A stretch of DNA of 64,000 nt, taken from the NCBI GenBank assembly GCA_013397075.1, contig VWZS01009593.1, positions 538,618-602,617 of the forward strand, in the 5' to 3' direction. The position numbers and the translations under genes were made by a program. Under the pieces are notes generated by a model, which was not told where the DNA came from, searched no databases, and was given only the letters and a program-made list of their open reading frames with translations. Positions 37,611 to 49,130 of this stretch are shown one piece after another. Numbering within the stretch: position 1 is the stretch's first letter; each line of letters opens with the position of its first letter. This stretch comes from Rhabdornis inornatus (taxonomy: Eukaryota > Chordata > Aves > Passeriformes > Rhabdornithidae).

Positions 37611-37745
37611 TAAAAAAAAAAACAAAAAAACAAAAAACCCAACAACAACAAAAAAAAACCAAAAAACAAAGCAAAACAAACAAACAAAAAAAAACAAATA
37701 AAACCAACCAACCAACCAAACAAACAAACAAAAAAAACACAAACA
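37611..37745 (+). repeat. Low-complexity A-rich tract with CAAA/CCAA units
   Basis: About 135 bp of A and C only on the plus strand, including several CCAA and CAAA units. It resembles the tract at 16.27-16.45 kb. Open frames on both strands here are artefacts of the simple sequence. Confidence 0.95.
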
Positions 37746-38110
37746 TAAAACTAACTCTGTAGATTATAAACGAGCTTGTTTACATAAGCAAGTAGCCTGC
37801 ATTCTTCAGTCACCCTTTTTGACTGTTTTCAGTGAAATTAATTGTTAGATTTTGCTCTAATTCATCAGTTGGACTGTGGAAGTTGGAACACTGGAAGTTG
37901 CCAGGGGAAAGGGAACCTCAGTCCATCCCACTCNTATCTGATAAAAAATTTACCTATTCTTTTGAAAAATCCTAACTTTTCACTCTTTTTATCTAGACTT
38001 CCAAGTTGATATTGATGATCAGAATGAGATATGTTATTCTACCCAAATGACAGTTGTGAGTGTATTCTCTTCTTATTTAATTTCCAAATAAATATAAATA
38101 TAAATATAAN
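37746..38110. other. Unique DNA up to the CR1 boundary
   Basis: No gene seen. Undetermined bases are at 37934 and 38110. An ATAAAT-type repeat (about 38087-38109) ends exactly at the second N, where the CR1 begins. Confidence 0.6.
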
Positions 38111-39138
38111 CTGCAGGCCAGCAGGAGAACACCTGAAGAGCTGCACAAAGGAATTCCAGCCACTCCAGACCATAGGGCAGCTTCACTGGAGCTCCAAATG
38201 CTTCTATGCAAGCACAAGCAGCATGGGGAATAAACAAGGGGAGCTAGAGATGTAGAGATGTGCACAAGCCTAAAGGGATGTGATCTTACATGCATGACAT
38301 GCAGACCTGGTGGGATGGATGTCTCCTATGAATGGAGTGTTGAAATGAAAGGATACAAGGTCTTCAAGAAGGACAGGTAGAGGAGACAAGGATGGGGTGT
38401 TACCCTCTTTGTCAAAGACCAGCTGGAGTTCATGGAGGTCTGCTTTAGAATGACTGAGGAGAGACCAAGAAACTATGGATCATAAGAGTTAAAGGAAGGG
38501 CAGAAGACACAGAATGGAAGCAAGGACAGGTAGCCTGGAAGGAATACAAGGAAATTGTCTGAGAAGCAAATTATCAGGTTAAGAAAGCTACAGCCTTGAC
38601 AGAAATCTGGCCAGGGATGTCAAGGACTACAAGAAAAGCTTCTACAGGTATGTCAACAGCGAAAGAAAGAGTGAGGAAAATATGGGCCCTCTATGGGAGC
38701 ACACAGCAGACTAGGTTATCCAGAATACAGAGAAAGTTTAATTACTCAACAACTTTATTGCATCAGTCTTCAGTGGCAAGTCCTCCAGACACACCACCCA
38801 AGTCACAAAAGGCAAAGGAAGTGATTGGGAGAACAAATAAATGTCCAGTGTATGAGAAGATCAGGTTCAAAATCACCCAAGCAACCTGAAGGTGCACAAG
38901 TCCATGGGACATGATGAGATGCACCTGAAGGTCCTGTGGGAATGGACAGATAAAATTGCTAAGCCACTATCCAGCATAGTGGAAAAGCGAGGTTCCCACT
39001 AACTGGAAAAAGGGAGACAAAACTCACATTTTCATAAAAGGAAATACTGAACATCCAGGAAAGTACAGGCTGGTCAATCTCACTCCTGTGCTTGACAAGA
39101 TCACAGCTTTAGCTATGCTAAAGTAAATAAATAGATGA

Positions 39139-39333
39139 TTGGTGACCAGCAACATCCAACATGGCTTCACTAAGGGCAAATTGTGCCAAAATATTTTATG
39201 GCCTTCTATGGCGTTGGTGAAAAAGGGCCATCATCTACCTGGACCTGAACAGTATTTGACACTGTCCTGTGCATTTTCCTTATCTCTGAATTGGAGAGGC
39301 AGGGATTTGGTGGGTGGACCACTCAGTGGATAA
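39139..39333 (+). pseudogene. CR1 ORF2 relic: reverse transcriptase N-terminal part
   Basis: The frame begins with the CR1 reverse transcriptase motif QHGFTKG (about residues 7-13). It then runs out of frame. In another frame the next motif Ile-Tyr-Leu-Asp-Leu (codons 39233-39247) keeps the first catalytic Asp at 39242-39244, but about nine bases later a one-base loss turns the normal AFDTVPH into a stop. Confidence 0.8.
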
Positions 39334-39401
39334 GGAATTGGCAAGATGGTCACACTCGATGAGCTTTTGTCAATGGTTCACTGTCCAAGTGGAGACCTGT
39401 A

Positions 39402-39727
39402 ATGAGTGTTACTCCTCAGGGGTCAGTATTGGGACTGGTGCTCTTCAATATCTTTGTCAGTGACATGGGCATGAGATCCAGTACACTCTCAGCAAGTTTG
39501 CTGACAGCACCAAGCTGTGTGGTGTGGTCAACACTCTGGAGGGAAAGGATGCTATCCAGAGGAACCTGGACAGGTTTGAGAAGTGGGTCCTTGTGAACCT
39601 CATGAAGTACAGCAAGACCATATCCAAGGTCTTGCCCCTTGATCAAGACAATCCCAAGCATAAATACAGGCTGGGCAAAGAATGTATTAAGAGCAGCCCT
39701 GAGAAGAAACCACACATGGGGTGTTAG
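39402..39727 (+). pseudogene. CR1 ORF2 relic: reverse transcriptase catalytic core
   Basis: Two overlapping frames hold one former coding stretch. The first shows TPQGSVLGLVLFNIFVSDMG, the conserved motif before the catalytic loop. The second, from 39524, shows TLEGKDAIQRNLDRFEKW and then NPKHKYRLG. Between them the catalytic tetrad reads FADS (39497-39508) where active CR1 has FADD, so the second catalytic Asp is lost. The frame change between the two pieces shows at least one indel. Confidence 0.85.
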
Positions 39728-40337
39728 TGGATGAGAAGCTCAATATGAGATGGCAATGTACATCTGCAACCCAGAAAGCCAACTGTGTCCTGCATCAAAA
39801 GGATCATGACCAGCAGATCCAGAGAGGTAATTCTCCTCCTCTTCTCTGCTCTTTTGAGACTTCACCTGGAGTACTGCATCCAGCTCTGGGCTCCCCAGCA
39901 TAAAAAGACTCCAGAGGATGGCCACTGAGATGATCAGAGGGCTGGAATGCCTCTCCTATGAAGAGGGGCTGAGAGAGTTGGGATTCCATGGCCTGGAGTT
40001 CACATTAAAGTCATCTTCCAATACCATCAGGGGGCCTGGAAGAAGCCTGAAAAGGCACTTTTTGTGAGGACATGTGATAGGATAAGGGCTTATGGCTTTA
40101 AACAGAAAGAGGGTAGGTTTAGATTTTTTCTTTCTTCACTGTAAGAGTGATAAGACACTGGAACAAACCTCCCAGAAAAATTGTGGATACCCCATACCTG
40201 GTGGCGTTCAAGGCCAGCCTGGATGGGGCTGTGAGGTCTAGTGGAAAGTGTCCTTGTCCATAGCAGAGGGGGTTTGGAAACAAATGATGTTTAAGGTCCG
40301 TTCCAACTCAAACTATTTTATGATTCTTAGATTCTAT

Positions 40338-41082
40338 GAGACAGGCTGTTCCCCTGCAGCTCATGGAAGGCCACTGTGGAGAAAATAACCATCTGCAGCC
40401 CATGGAAGATCCAATGTTGGAGTAGGTGGATGTGCCTGAAAGATGCTGTGACTCTGTGGGAAGACAGTGCTTGAGCAGGCTCCAGGCATGACCTGTGGTC
40501 TCATGGAGAGAGGAGCCCACCTTGGAGAAGGTTTCCTGGCAGGACTTGTGAACCTGGAGTGGACCCACCCTGAAGTAGTTTGTGAAGAACTGCATCCCAT
40601 AGAAGTGACGCACATCAGAAGAGTTTTTGAGGTGTTTCCCATGGAAGGGATTCCACACGGAAGCAGGACACGAGGGTGAGGAGTCCTCCTCTTGAGGATG
40701 AAGGATTGGCAGAGACATATGAAGAACTGACCACAGACCCCATTCCTCATCCCCCTTCACCAGTGAGGAAAAGCAGGGAGAGAACCTTGGTGTGAAATTG
40801 AGCCCAGGAAGAAGGAATGGGTGTGGGGAAGGTGTTTTAAGATTTGGTTTTGTTTCTCATTATGTTACTCTGATTTGATTGGTGATTAAATTAATTTCCC
40901 TAAGTTGAATCTGTTTCGCTTATGTTATGCCTATGCCTAACTGGTGAGCGATCTCTCTCCCTGCCTTGATCTCAACCCATGAGCCTGTTTTTATATTTTC
41001 TCCCCCCTTTCCATTTGAAGAGGGGAGTGAGAGAGAAGCTTTAATGGATGCCTGGTGTCCAACCAGGAGTGAACCCACCACG
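40338..41082 (+). mobile_element. 5'-truncated LTR, same ERVL-type family as 29941-31006
   Basis: The sequence follows the solo LTR at 29.9 kb from its first CTGCAGC/CCATGG repeat to its end: AGGCTGT then CCCCTGCAGC at the left, CTGGTGTCCAACCAGG and CCACCACG at the right. The first roughly 300 bases of the LTR, including the promoter part, are missing, and the left end abuts the 3' tail of the CR1 with no spacer. The polyadenylation signal is mutated to GATTAAA and the last base is G where CA is normal. No internal viral sequence adjoins it. Minus-strand open frames inside (up to 150 codons) are artefacts. Confidence 0.9.
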
Positions 41083-43950
41083 TGCTTTTTTTAATACCAC
41101 ATGAGTAAAAAAATCTATCTGTTGCACAGAAATGTCTCATATGATAATAACTGAGGAACTCCTGGAAAAAGCAGAAAAAATGCCTGTAATTCAAGGAAGT
41201 ACATAAATTCAATTGCCTAATTTTAAGTATGTGCTGTACTGTTATGTATTTTAATGAAATTTCAGCATTATACATAAGGCTGAAGAAGACGTTTTCTGCT
41301 GCCAAATGGGAGCAAGGTATTGCTGTAAAGGGTTAATAATTGTTTACTCTGTTTTTCCTTGCTTTCCTTTGCTTTTCTCCTCCCTGTTCATTTGTTTGTA
41401 CTTTCAAGCTGCTTTTTATATCTCCGCTTTACCTAATAAGCTTTGCAAATCATCTTCTAAAAAAATAAGAAGAAAAGAAATTGGACATTTTTTTCTTCAG
41501 ATGGAATTGCTCTTCCTCTAAAATATTCTGGAAAATAGTCTCTAGGAAATATGTTCTTGCATGCAACACTGAAATGTTCTATGGCATAATAATTAAAACA
41601 TCGCTTCAGATTTATAATTGTATAATTGGTGAGTACATGAAAAATATTATTACTTAATGTTTTTTTGTTTTTGTTTTTGTTTTTTGTTTTGTTTTTTTTT
41701 CTGTTTGTTTGTTTGGTTTTGGGGTTTCTTTTTGTTGTTTTTTTTTTTTGGTCAGCACTTTTGTTTATTATGTTGGTTAATTTCTAAAGAGAAAACCAAT
41801 CCTGGACATATGCATGCATCACATGTCCATTTTACTGCTTTTTAAGTGCTTGGTAAAAGCAGATGCACAGACTGCCAGGTGAACTCTGTTAAATCTATAA
41901 AATCTGGATGAAAGGACTATTGAATTGTGGGAAAAAAAAAAGGCTCGAAGCAATCTAAGCTTTTACCTAAGTTAAACACAAGTCACACACAGACAGGAGT
42001 AGAACAGCTCTGTTCTAGCTTACAACATGTTTTTTTTCAGATGGCCTCTGGAAGGGAAGGAGGGAAGGCAACAGTATTAGGGGAGCAAATAAATGCTGTT
42101 TGTTCTGACACCCGTGTAATTGAATCTAGCCACACAATTAACTTTACATATTAAGAAATTTGTCTGTTTTTCCAAGTCCTGTGGGAATTTTGCCATTTAG
42201 ATCAACAGGAAGAGAACAGGAAAGAGTTAGTAGTATTATTTCACTGTAAATTAAATTAAGCTTTTGTGAGCAGGATCAGACAATGAAGTAAGAACATACA
42301 GCTAGGTATTATGCTGCATAAGGGACATTTCATCTTTTCCCTAATATTTTGGCTCATAATCATAGAATATTCTGCAAATATTATTTGGTCTCTATGATAT
42401 ACTTTTAGGGAATGAAAAGGAATTTTCTCTGCTTACAAATTTTTCAATAAAAGTGAAGCTGCATGAATGCATTCTCAAAATTTACATAAAGTTTTGAGCA
42501 TTTATTTTATTATAAACTATGCATTAGAATTTTTAAACAAGAAAATCTATGTGTCACTAGTAAAAAGAATGTTTTATATATGATGAAATTGGTGCAATTC
42601 AGGATTCACATGCTGAATTAATCTCATACATTTTAGACCCACAAGCAAAGATTTTTAGAAAAGTCAACTTTATGAGGATGAATTATCAAATGCAGGATAA
42701 ATAATGTCAGAAGCCTAGCAAGAACAGCAGACTAAAGAGATGAGAGACTGCCTTCCCATTATCAAAATGCACTGACAACAGAGGAGTAACTGTATCCACT
42801 ATTTCTTGAATACTGAAATATTTTAGTATTATTGTGGTGAACATTTCCTCTTAAAAACAGACAATCAAACCAAAAAATCCCAAACAACAAGCTCACACCA
42901 AAACCGAGCTCCAGCTGGTTTAGTTTCAGCAGCCGTGTACAATAAATGAAAGCAGTTCTCTTTCCCAGCAATATAGATGACAAACAAGGTCCATGTGCAT
43001 GCCAAGTTTTTCTGCAGACGTTGTAGCGCAAAATAGAGAAGGTTTAATCCCTAATAGCACAAAGAGTTGCATTGGCTTGAACTCAGCTATGAGAAACAGA
43101 GCAGGCACTGTGTTTTCGCACGTAGCCGTTTCATGCACGGCCACTGAATTACTTCTGATGCATTCATATTTTGGGAATTTACAAAACCAGAGGGAAAGAA
43201 GGAATAAACATTCACAGTAAGACAAGATACACACATTTCTTTAAATACCCATCCAGCAAACAGAAAAAAACTCATAAGTAAATGCAATTCCTTCAACAAA
43301 CCATATATTATAGTTGTTTAATCCTGGCTATTAAAAAAAAAAATCCAGTGTAAAAAATTTAAGCCAAGGTACTTCAATTCAAATACTTTTCATAAATATT
43401 AACATGTATCACTACTACATGCTATTTTGACTTAATAAAAAACCTCAATAAAACATTTTCCAATTTTTCCCCTACAGATGTCCCCAACATATAGTGATGG
43501 ATCCATACATAAAGATATACAGCAAATCATGTTCGTGATTTGTGCTGTCTACTGGATAAGTGTTGATGTTATCCAAATATGCCTTTTAGGTACAGAATTT
43601 TTAGAAAGTACTGAGCATGCAGAAGTTCTGTGCTAAATCGAGGATTAAATAAGTTACTTCAAAGCTACTGAAGCAACTGGAACTGGAGTCAAAGTACCTG
43701 AGAAGATTTGAGCATTTTGATTGTGAAACATTCAAAGTCTGCTTGGCCACCATTAAAAAATCCCAAAACAGCAAGGACAAAATAAACTTAAAAGTTTGGG
43801 GTTTATTATGATGGAGTTGAGACACTGAGAAGCTCTCTGATACTTAGCCTGGACTAAGGCCATCCTTTTTCTCCTGTCTTCAGAACATCTAGTAGGCATT
43901 CTTAAAATACATCTAATAGACTAGGTCTCTAGTCTGTACTGATCTTTTGT
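41083..43950. other. AT-rich unique DNA, no gene seen
   Basis: No gene recognised apart from the T-rich tract listed separately. The three overlapping minus-strand frames between 42762 and 43299 have no family resemblance. Confidence 0.5.
41660..41750. repeat. T/G-rich low-complexity tract
   Basis: About 90 bp of T runs with interspersed G on the plus strand (GTTT and TTTTG units). Not coding. Confidence 0.9.
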
Positions 43951-44398
43951 GTCCGAAAAAGGGTGAAAAATATGGTGAACAGTCTAGAAAACATCTTAGC
44001 AGGAGTGGATGAGGGAATTGGAATAGATTTTGTCTGGAGAGTAGGAGGCTCGGGATACCTCATTGCTCTGTACAAAAACCTGAAAGGAGGTTGTACTGAA
44101 GTAGAGATTTGTTCTCTTCTGACATGTCTCAAGTGAAAGAGGTAAGGGCCTTGAGTTGTATCAGGGGAGGTTCAGATTAGTTATTGGGAAAAAAAAAAAA
44201 TCACTGAATTAGTAGTTAGGCACTGGAAGAAGTTGCCCAGGGAGGTAGTGTGGAGTCACAATCTCCAGAAGTGCTCGGGGGGTCTGGATGTGTCACTTGT
44301 GGATATGGCTTAGGGGTTATTATCATGGTGCTGGATAGATGGACTAGATGATCTTGAAGGTCTTTTACAACCTTGATGATTCTCAGATTCTGTGATTT
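43951..44398 (+). mobile_element. CR1 3' end fragment
   Basis: A 5'-truncated CR1 beginning in the last part of ORF2. Recognisable pieces in order are GGAGGCTCGGGATACCTCATT, ACCTGAAAGGAGGTTGTA, TTGCCCAGGGAGGTAGTG, GATGATCTTGAAGGTCTTTT and the tail GATTCTCAGATTCTGTGATT. This covers the last roughly 100 codons and the short 3' untranslated region. No open frame of useful length remains. A 12-base A run near 44188-44200 interrupts the part that normally encodes KKFF. Confidence 0.92.
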
Positions 44399-46851
44399 TT
44401 AGAAAATGTTATGAGAGTCACAACTTTACTCAAAACACATCAATTGAATGCAATGCTCTGTTCCTCTTTCTAGTCTCAAAAACCTCCCAAAGAGAAAAAA
44501 AATAAGTAGAAACACTACAATGAAACCTATAACTATAGTATTCTTCCTGGTTCAGAAATTGTTGATTCTTCATGAGGTAATTCACTTGTCTTCTATATTT
44601 TCCTAAACACCAGACTATGATTTTTTGGCAATTCTCCAGTCCTTCATTTGTGGCATCTCTATTGCGATTTGGCAAAAAAAAACCACAGGGTGGAAAAAAA
44701 AAGAAAAGAAATGCACTTTTGGACACAAAAGGAAGACCAATAATAGAAGCCCAAAAATGTCCTTGGTTCAAACACTAAATAAATTTTCTTTCTGTGTCCC
44801 ATGAGTTATACACCAAACCAAAAGATGTCTATAAAATCATAAGTAGAATTCCCTGCCTTGAGTATTAATAATTGCTGTTGGCCAATACAACTATAGCAGA
44901 CATGGACAAAACCCTTCAAACTTAAGAGAAAAAATAGGTAATTTAAAGTTTATATTAATTTGAACTTGTTATGGATATAGCAAGTAGATATCAAGATAGA
45001 ATATTTACATACGCCTGAGACACCACTATACAAAAGTGAAAGATAAATACCAGAACCTAAGTCTTCATTACTTTGTATTTTGTCTGATTTTCTACAACTT
45101 GCAATCCCTTTTATCACTCCAAAATTTTTATAAGAACAATGTAAGTATGGACCTAAAAAATAATTAGCATCTTAGAGACATGACTAAACAATAGCAATGG
45201 AATTGAGAAGCATATTAATAATAAATACTTTAGTATGTACTTTATTACAAGAGTGAATTCCATACTGGCTGTTTGGTTGGCCTCTTTATGTTCATATTAG
45301 AATGGATGCCAAGGGGGTAAAGAAAGTTTGGCCCATTTTTTTTCCCCTGAGATTTCTGCACATTTCAATGCATTGTATATCTAGTTGTATTTTTCTGCAA
45401 TCCAGAGGTGGAAGTTCATGTATATGCCAAAATTAGCATTACGGTTTGGCAAAGATGTGTTGCACTTTTATTAAATGGAATGTGGATAAGAATGCAGACC
45501 TTCACAATGCGTATTTGAGAAATAAGAATATTTGCAAACTGGTATGTTTTTACTGCATATCTAGCATATAATGTGACAATTCATTGTTCTAAATTCATGC
45601 TTAAAAATAAAAACCTCCAAGAAACCACCAAATTTTTCTTCATCTCAAGCTGGTAATTTATTTATGAAATTATTATGAAATAACTGATTATGAAAAGGTT
45701 GCAGTTAAAGTATGAAGTTGTTTGCGACATTCGAGAGAAATATTTTCCATTTTGGACTTTAATGTAATTAATAAATCCCAAAAATACCCAAACTAACTTT
45801 GAAGATAATTAGGTCGTTGTTACATGCATTTTGATTAATCATTAATCAGTCTACTGAAACATGCTTAAGAGATTAAAAACTTTTGAAGGCCAGTTTATTT
45901 ACAGGGCAAGAATCCCACAGAGATGAGGTTTGATCTTTCATCTCTATGAATGTCCTTTTGCCATTAATGTCTTTGAAAAATGGACAGAAATTGCTATTGT
46001 ATGCAAAATTATGATTTGGTTGTATTTTATAACAACTCTGCCTTTCAAAAGTGATAAGCAATCAATAATTAGAGCCACTGAATAAACTGCATACATAGTT
46101 TCATCCATTATTTTTGACAATACTTCTGAAATATTGACATATACAAGGTGAATGTTGTGCTACACACTGGACTGAGACAGGAAAGACATCAATTTCAGTT
46201 TGAGAAGACTGCAGACTAAACAGAATGCAGGATAGTGCAAGTGCAAGCAGACTAGACAGCACAAGAACATGCAGACTAGGGAGAACAAGGAAACAATGAG
46301 ATGTGCTAATCACCATGAAGTGCAGTGCTTTCAGTTCACCAGCTGCCAGACATGTACCAGGTTTTGAGAAACTGTAGCAAAGAAACATCTCAAAAAGCAA
46401 TAATTCCTAGTACATGTTAAAAAACCCTACATTAATTCCTTCTTTACTAGTCTCATTTACCAGATCCTGCACATATGTTATGGAAGTACAGTTATTTGTA
46501 TATTTTAGTCAACACTAATAATTCTCATATGCATTCATTGTATATATGTCCTTTTCCAATGGATTTGACTGTATATTAATTTATATGTCCACTCAAACTT
46601 TAAAGTTTGTCAGAGAAAGTAATACCTAGTAATTAAAGACTTGTGTCACTTCCATTTTATAAATTATTGCACTAAGCTGATTATTTAATATGGAAGGCAG
46701 ATCAGTACTAACATTTTATTAGAAAAAAATATAGTATAAAGCCCCTCTTGGACATTGTTCTTTTATACCTGGTAACAACATGGTTAGTATTTTATGCTTA
46801 CTCATAGAAAAGGAGAGGATTTATCATGGATCACTGTTAACAGAGGTGTCC
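44399..46851. other. AT-rich unique DNA, no gene seen
   Basis: No gene recognised. The region 45340-45850 has some homeodomain-type motifs, including a perfect inverted repeat at 45832-45848 listed separately. The 113-codon minus-strand frame at 44430-44771 is of chance length. Confidence 0.5.
45832..45848. promoter_or_regulatory. Perfect inverted repeat resembling a homeodomain dimer site
   Basis: TGATTAAT-C-ATTAATCA is a perfect 8+1+8 inverted repeat. It is close to the dimeric HNF1 site (GTTAAT-N-ATTAAC) with G-to-A-type changes in the outer bases, and each half contains a TAATC/GATTA core that suits bicoid-type homeodomains. It is a single site and could be chance in AT-rich DNA. Confidence 0.35.
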
Positions 46852-46923
46852 TGGAATCAGGAGACATGGCTTCAGCTTTCCACTTGACGAAAGACTTCTG
46901 TAACTTTGGGAAGTCACTTGAGA
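46852..46923 (+). mobile_element. Probable MIR-type (CORE-SINE) relic
   Basis: GGAATCAGGAGACATGGCTTC, a decayed CCACTTG segment and TAACTTTGGGAAGTCACTTG follow in order the well known MIR core (GGTTC, CTCTGCCACTTAC, TGTGACCTTGGGCAAGTCAC). Only about 70 bp is recognisable, as is typical for such ancient SINEs in birds. Confidence 0.55.
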
Positions 46924-47070
46924 CATTTTTAAAATTCTTTAAGATTTTTAAAAGGTATTTTCCAGATAGGGCACAGCATGACTTTGAAAAATGTAGAACC
47001 TAATACCAATTGAAATAATGGGTCTTACACATTCAGGCTTCTGTCAGTTCCACTAGGAACTTGCCTGGAT
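46924..47070. other. AT-rich DNA between two ancient repeats
   Basis: Nothing recognisable. It may be further decayed material of the flanking old repeats. Confidence 0.4.
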
Positions 47071-47106
47071 CATTAGGTACCTAAACACCCTGAACAAATC
47101 TGGCCC
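47071..47106. repeat. Possible ancient amniote repeat fragment (TTAGGTACCTAAA core)
   Basis: The palindromic core TTAGGTACCTAA followed by ACACC and AATCTGGCCC is the same type as at 20365-20412 and resembles short dispersed sequences known from bird and reptile DNA. Family unnamed. Confidence 0.4.
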
Positions 47107-48859
47107 GTAACTGACTTGCAGAAAGATTTTCTATCTGCAAGCAAGGTAACAAGTAACAGTATTCCCTTATGACATTGGTATATGGAAACATGCATTAAAG
47201 ATTATAGCACTGCTAGATATTAAAGCACAGGATGGTATATCAATATGTAAGACAGATCATTAAAAAATGTCATTACACAATATTAATGGTGCAGTAGTAT
47301 CTAGAAAACTGCAGATAGTAGTGCCCAGCCTGTACCAGAGATGACACTGCAGAATTAAAGGTGCTTTACAGACTGCGACAAAAAGGATTAGGTGCACGGA
47401 AAAAAAGGTGTGAACAGAACTTGAGAAGAGTTGAAAGAATCTCAGAGACTGGCAAACAAAAAGGAAACCAAACATTCAATTAGGGTCTTAAATGATCTGG
47501 TATGCTCGCTGTTTTAATCACTTCTCCTCTGTACCAATTTACTTGCATTCACACATTAGACTAACACTTTAGCTCTAGGTATTTTACTTTTCTCCTTTTG
47601 TTTTGATGAACTATTTACCTATCAAATATTCTGTAGTAACAAAGATATTTTATATTAAAAGCCAATATATGTATGTGCTCAATTTCAAAGCATATCTTTG
47701 TCTCTGTTGTTTATTTGTTTGTCCTGAGTTGGCCATCCTCTTTTCTCTGTAACTACTGATCAGATCAAAAGAACACTTCAAATGTCCATTGAAACAGGTG
47801 TGAATTCAATGCATGATACTGCTAATGACTGAAGATTTTGCATGGACTTACTGTACTGATGAAACAACAACTATTAATAAACTGTATGATAGAAGACAAT
47901 AAGAAATACAATGCATGAGAGAGTTTAAAAAGTCATAAATACTCTTACAACATGACAGACTATATCTAACCAATCTGTTCTGAATCAGCTACCTTCATAA
48001 TGTTTACTGGAAATATTTTTCCTATTATTTTTTTCTTCCTGCCAGTTCTGCTTCACATATACTGCATTTGTATTTTACTAACACTTCATATTATCTTAGA
48101 GGTCTTTTGGACCAGGATTTCTCACAACAGCATCTTTGTGTCACGGCTGCTTTGTCAGTATTTGAAAATAAGGTTGTTATCCTGGAATGGAGAAATCCAC
48201 TCTTGGCACGTGAATAAAACAATTCCATTAGAAATTAGTAACATAAGGCAACTCTTACTAGGAAAGAGAGTTGATCTAACAAATAATTTTGGTTTTAATA
48301 AATCACTTTGAAATGGAGAATACAATGAGGAAAGATCACTAAGCAAATTGGACCTGAATCTTAATTACCACCAAATATGTTGCATCCCACTAATAAATTT
48401 ATGTGACAGTTATGTATTGACAGAGACTGGAAAAACAAGAGCAATTAAAACCTTCATAATCAGCTTGAAAGTCTTTAAAACATACTTCAACATTCACTAA
48501 CTAGAAATGACTATCACATTTTTATATATATGCAGCATTATTAAAATCCTTGATGAAAAGTTAACAGCCAGAGATTATTAGAAAACCAGTATTCTGTGAA
48601 AGATAATGTTTCTTTACTCACATCTCAAAACAGTGACAATATTTAGCTGACACCACATGAACTGCAGCTTTTAAACATGCTGTTCCTAATCAGAGTAGAG
48701 AGAACTCGCACCTTGGAATAAAAATAACCAAATCACTGGGCAGATAATCTGCTCAGGTGCCACTTTCTCCCCTACACATCTATTTTCCTTTCCATGACTT
48801 CAAACATAGAACATTTGTGGTTTATTTTGAACATCAAACTATGATTATATGATCATACA

Positions 48860-49130
48860 TCTTAATTCCTTTTTAGCAGTGCAAAGGAAATACCTTTGTC
48901 TTTTATAGTTTAAGCAATTAGTGATGCATTTACATGCTTCACTATTCTTATCTGTGACGTCTGTTTTGCTGTGGACCTGAAAGCCTGGGAAGTCAGCGAC
49001 AGGCCCAATGAACTTAACAATGCTAAATATAATGATATTTGGTTCAGCACTTGAAAATGAAAGGAACTACATGAAATCCAGAAACAGTGTGGCATGCATG
49101 GCAATCTTTGTGAGACATTTTGTTTTAAAG
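48860..49130. promoter_or_regulatory. Weak candidate conserved noncoding element
   Basis: The stretch holds CAAAGGAAATACCTTTGTC, an inverted pair of SOX-like CAAAG cores, then CAATTAG, TGACGTC (a CRE-like core at about 48955-48961) and AACAATGC. The composition is more balanced than in the neighbouring DNA. Conservation is only guessed. Confidence 0.25.

Larger units (their letters stand above)
38111..40339 (+). mobile_element. CR1 non-LTR retrotransposon with large internal deletion, inactive
   Basis: A plus-strand CR1 LINE that starts just before the endonuclease region (recognisable by AGCATGGGGAATAAACAAGG near 38221 and ACCAGCTGGAGTTCATGGAG near 38420) and runs to its 3' tail TGATTCTTAGATTCTATG (about 40321-40338). 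At about 38508 the sequence jumps from the middle of the endonuclease to the linker before the reverse transcriptase (TGGAAGCAAGGACAGGTAGC), leaving out several hundred bases present in the remembered consensus. From there to the end the order is complete. Frameshifts and stops occur throughout, so no full ORF2 remains. The copy is less decayed than those at 23.1 and 28.5 kb. Confidence 0.95.

Noticed and set aside
40308..40760. 150- and 129-codon minus-strand frames
   Set aside because: Antisense shadows of the truncated LTR, equivalent to those in the 29.9-kb copy.
42340..42375. CATAATCATAGAATATTCTG as a CR1 3' end on the minus strand
   Set aside because: Only one short word resembles the CR1 terminal repeat and nothing of the CR1 3' region follows.
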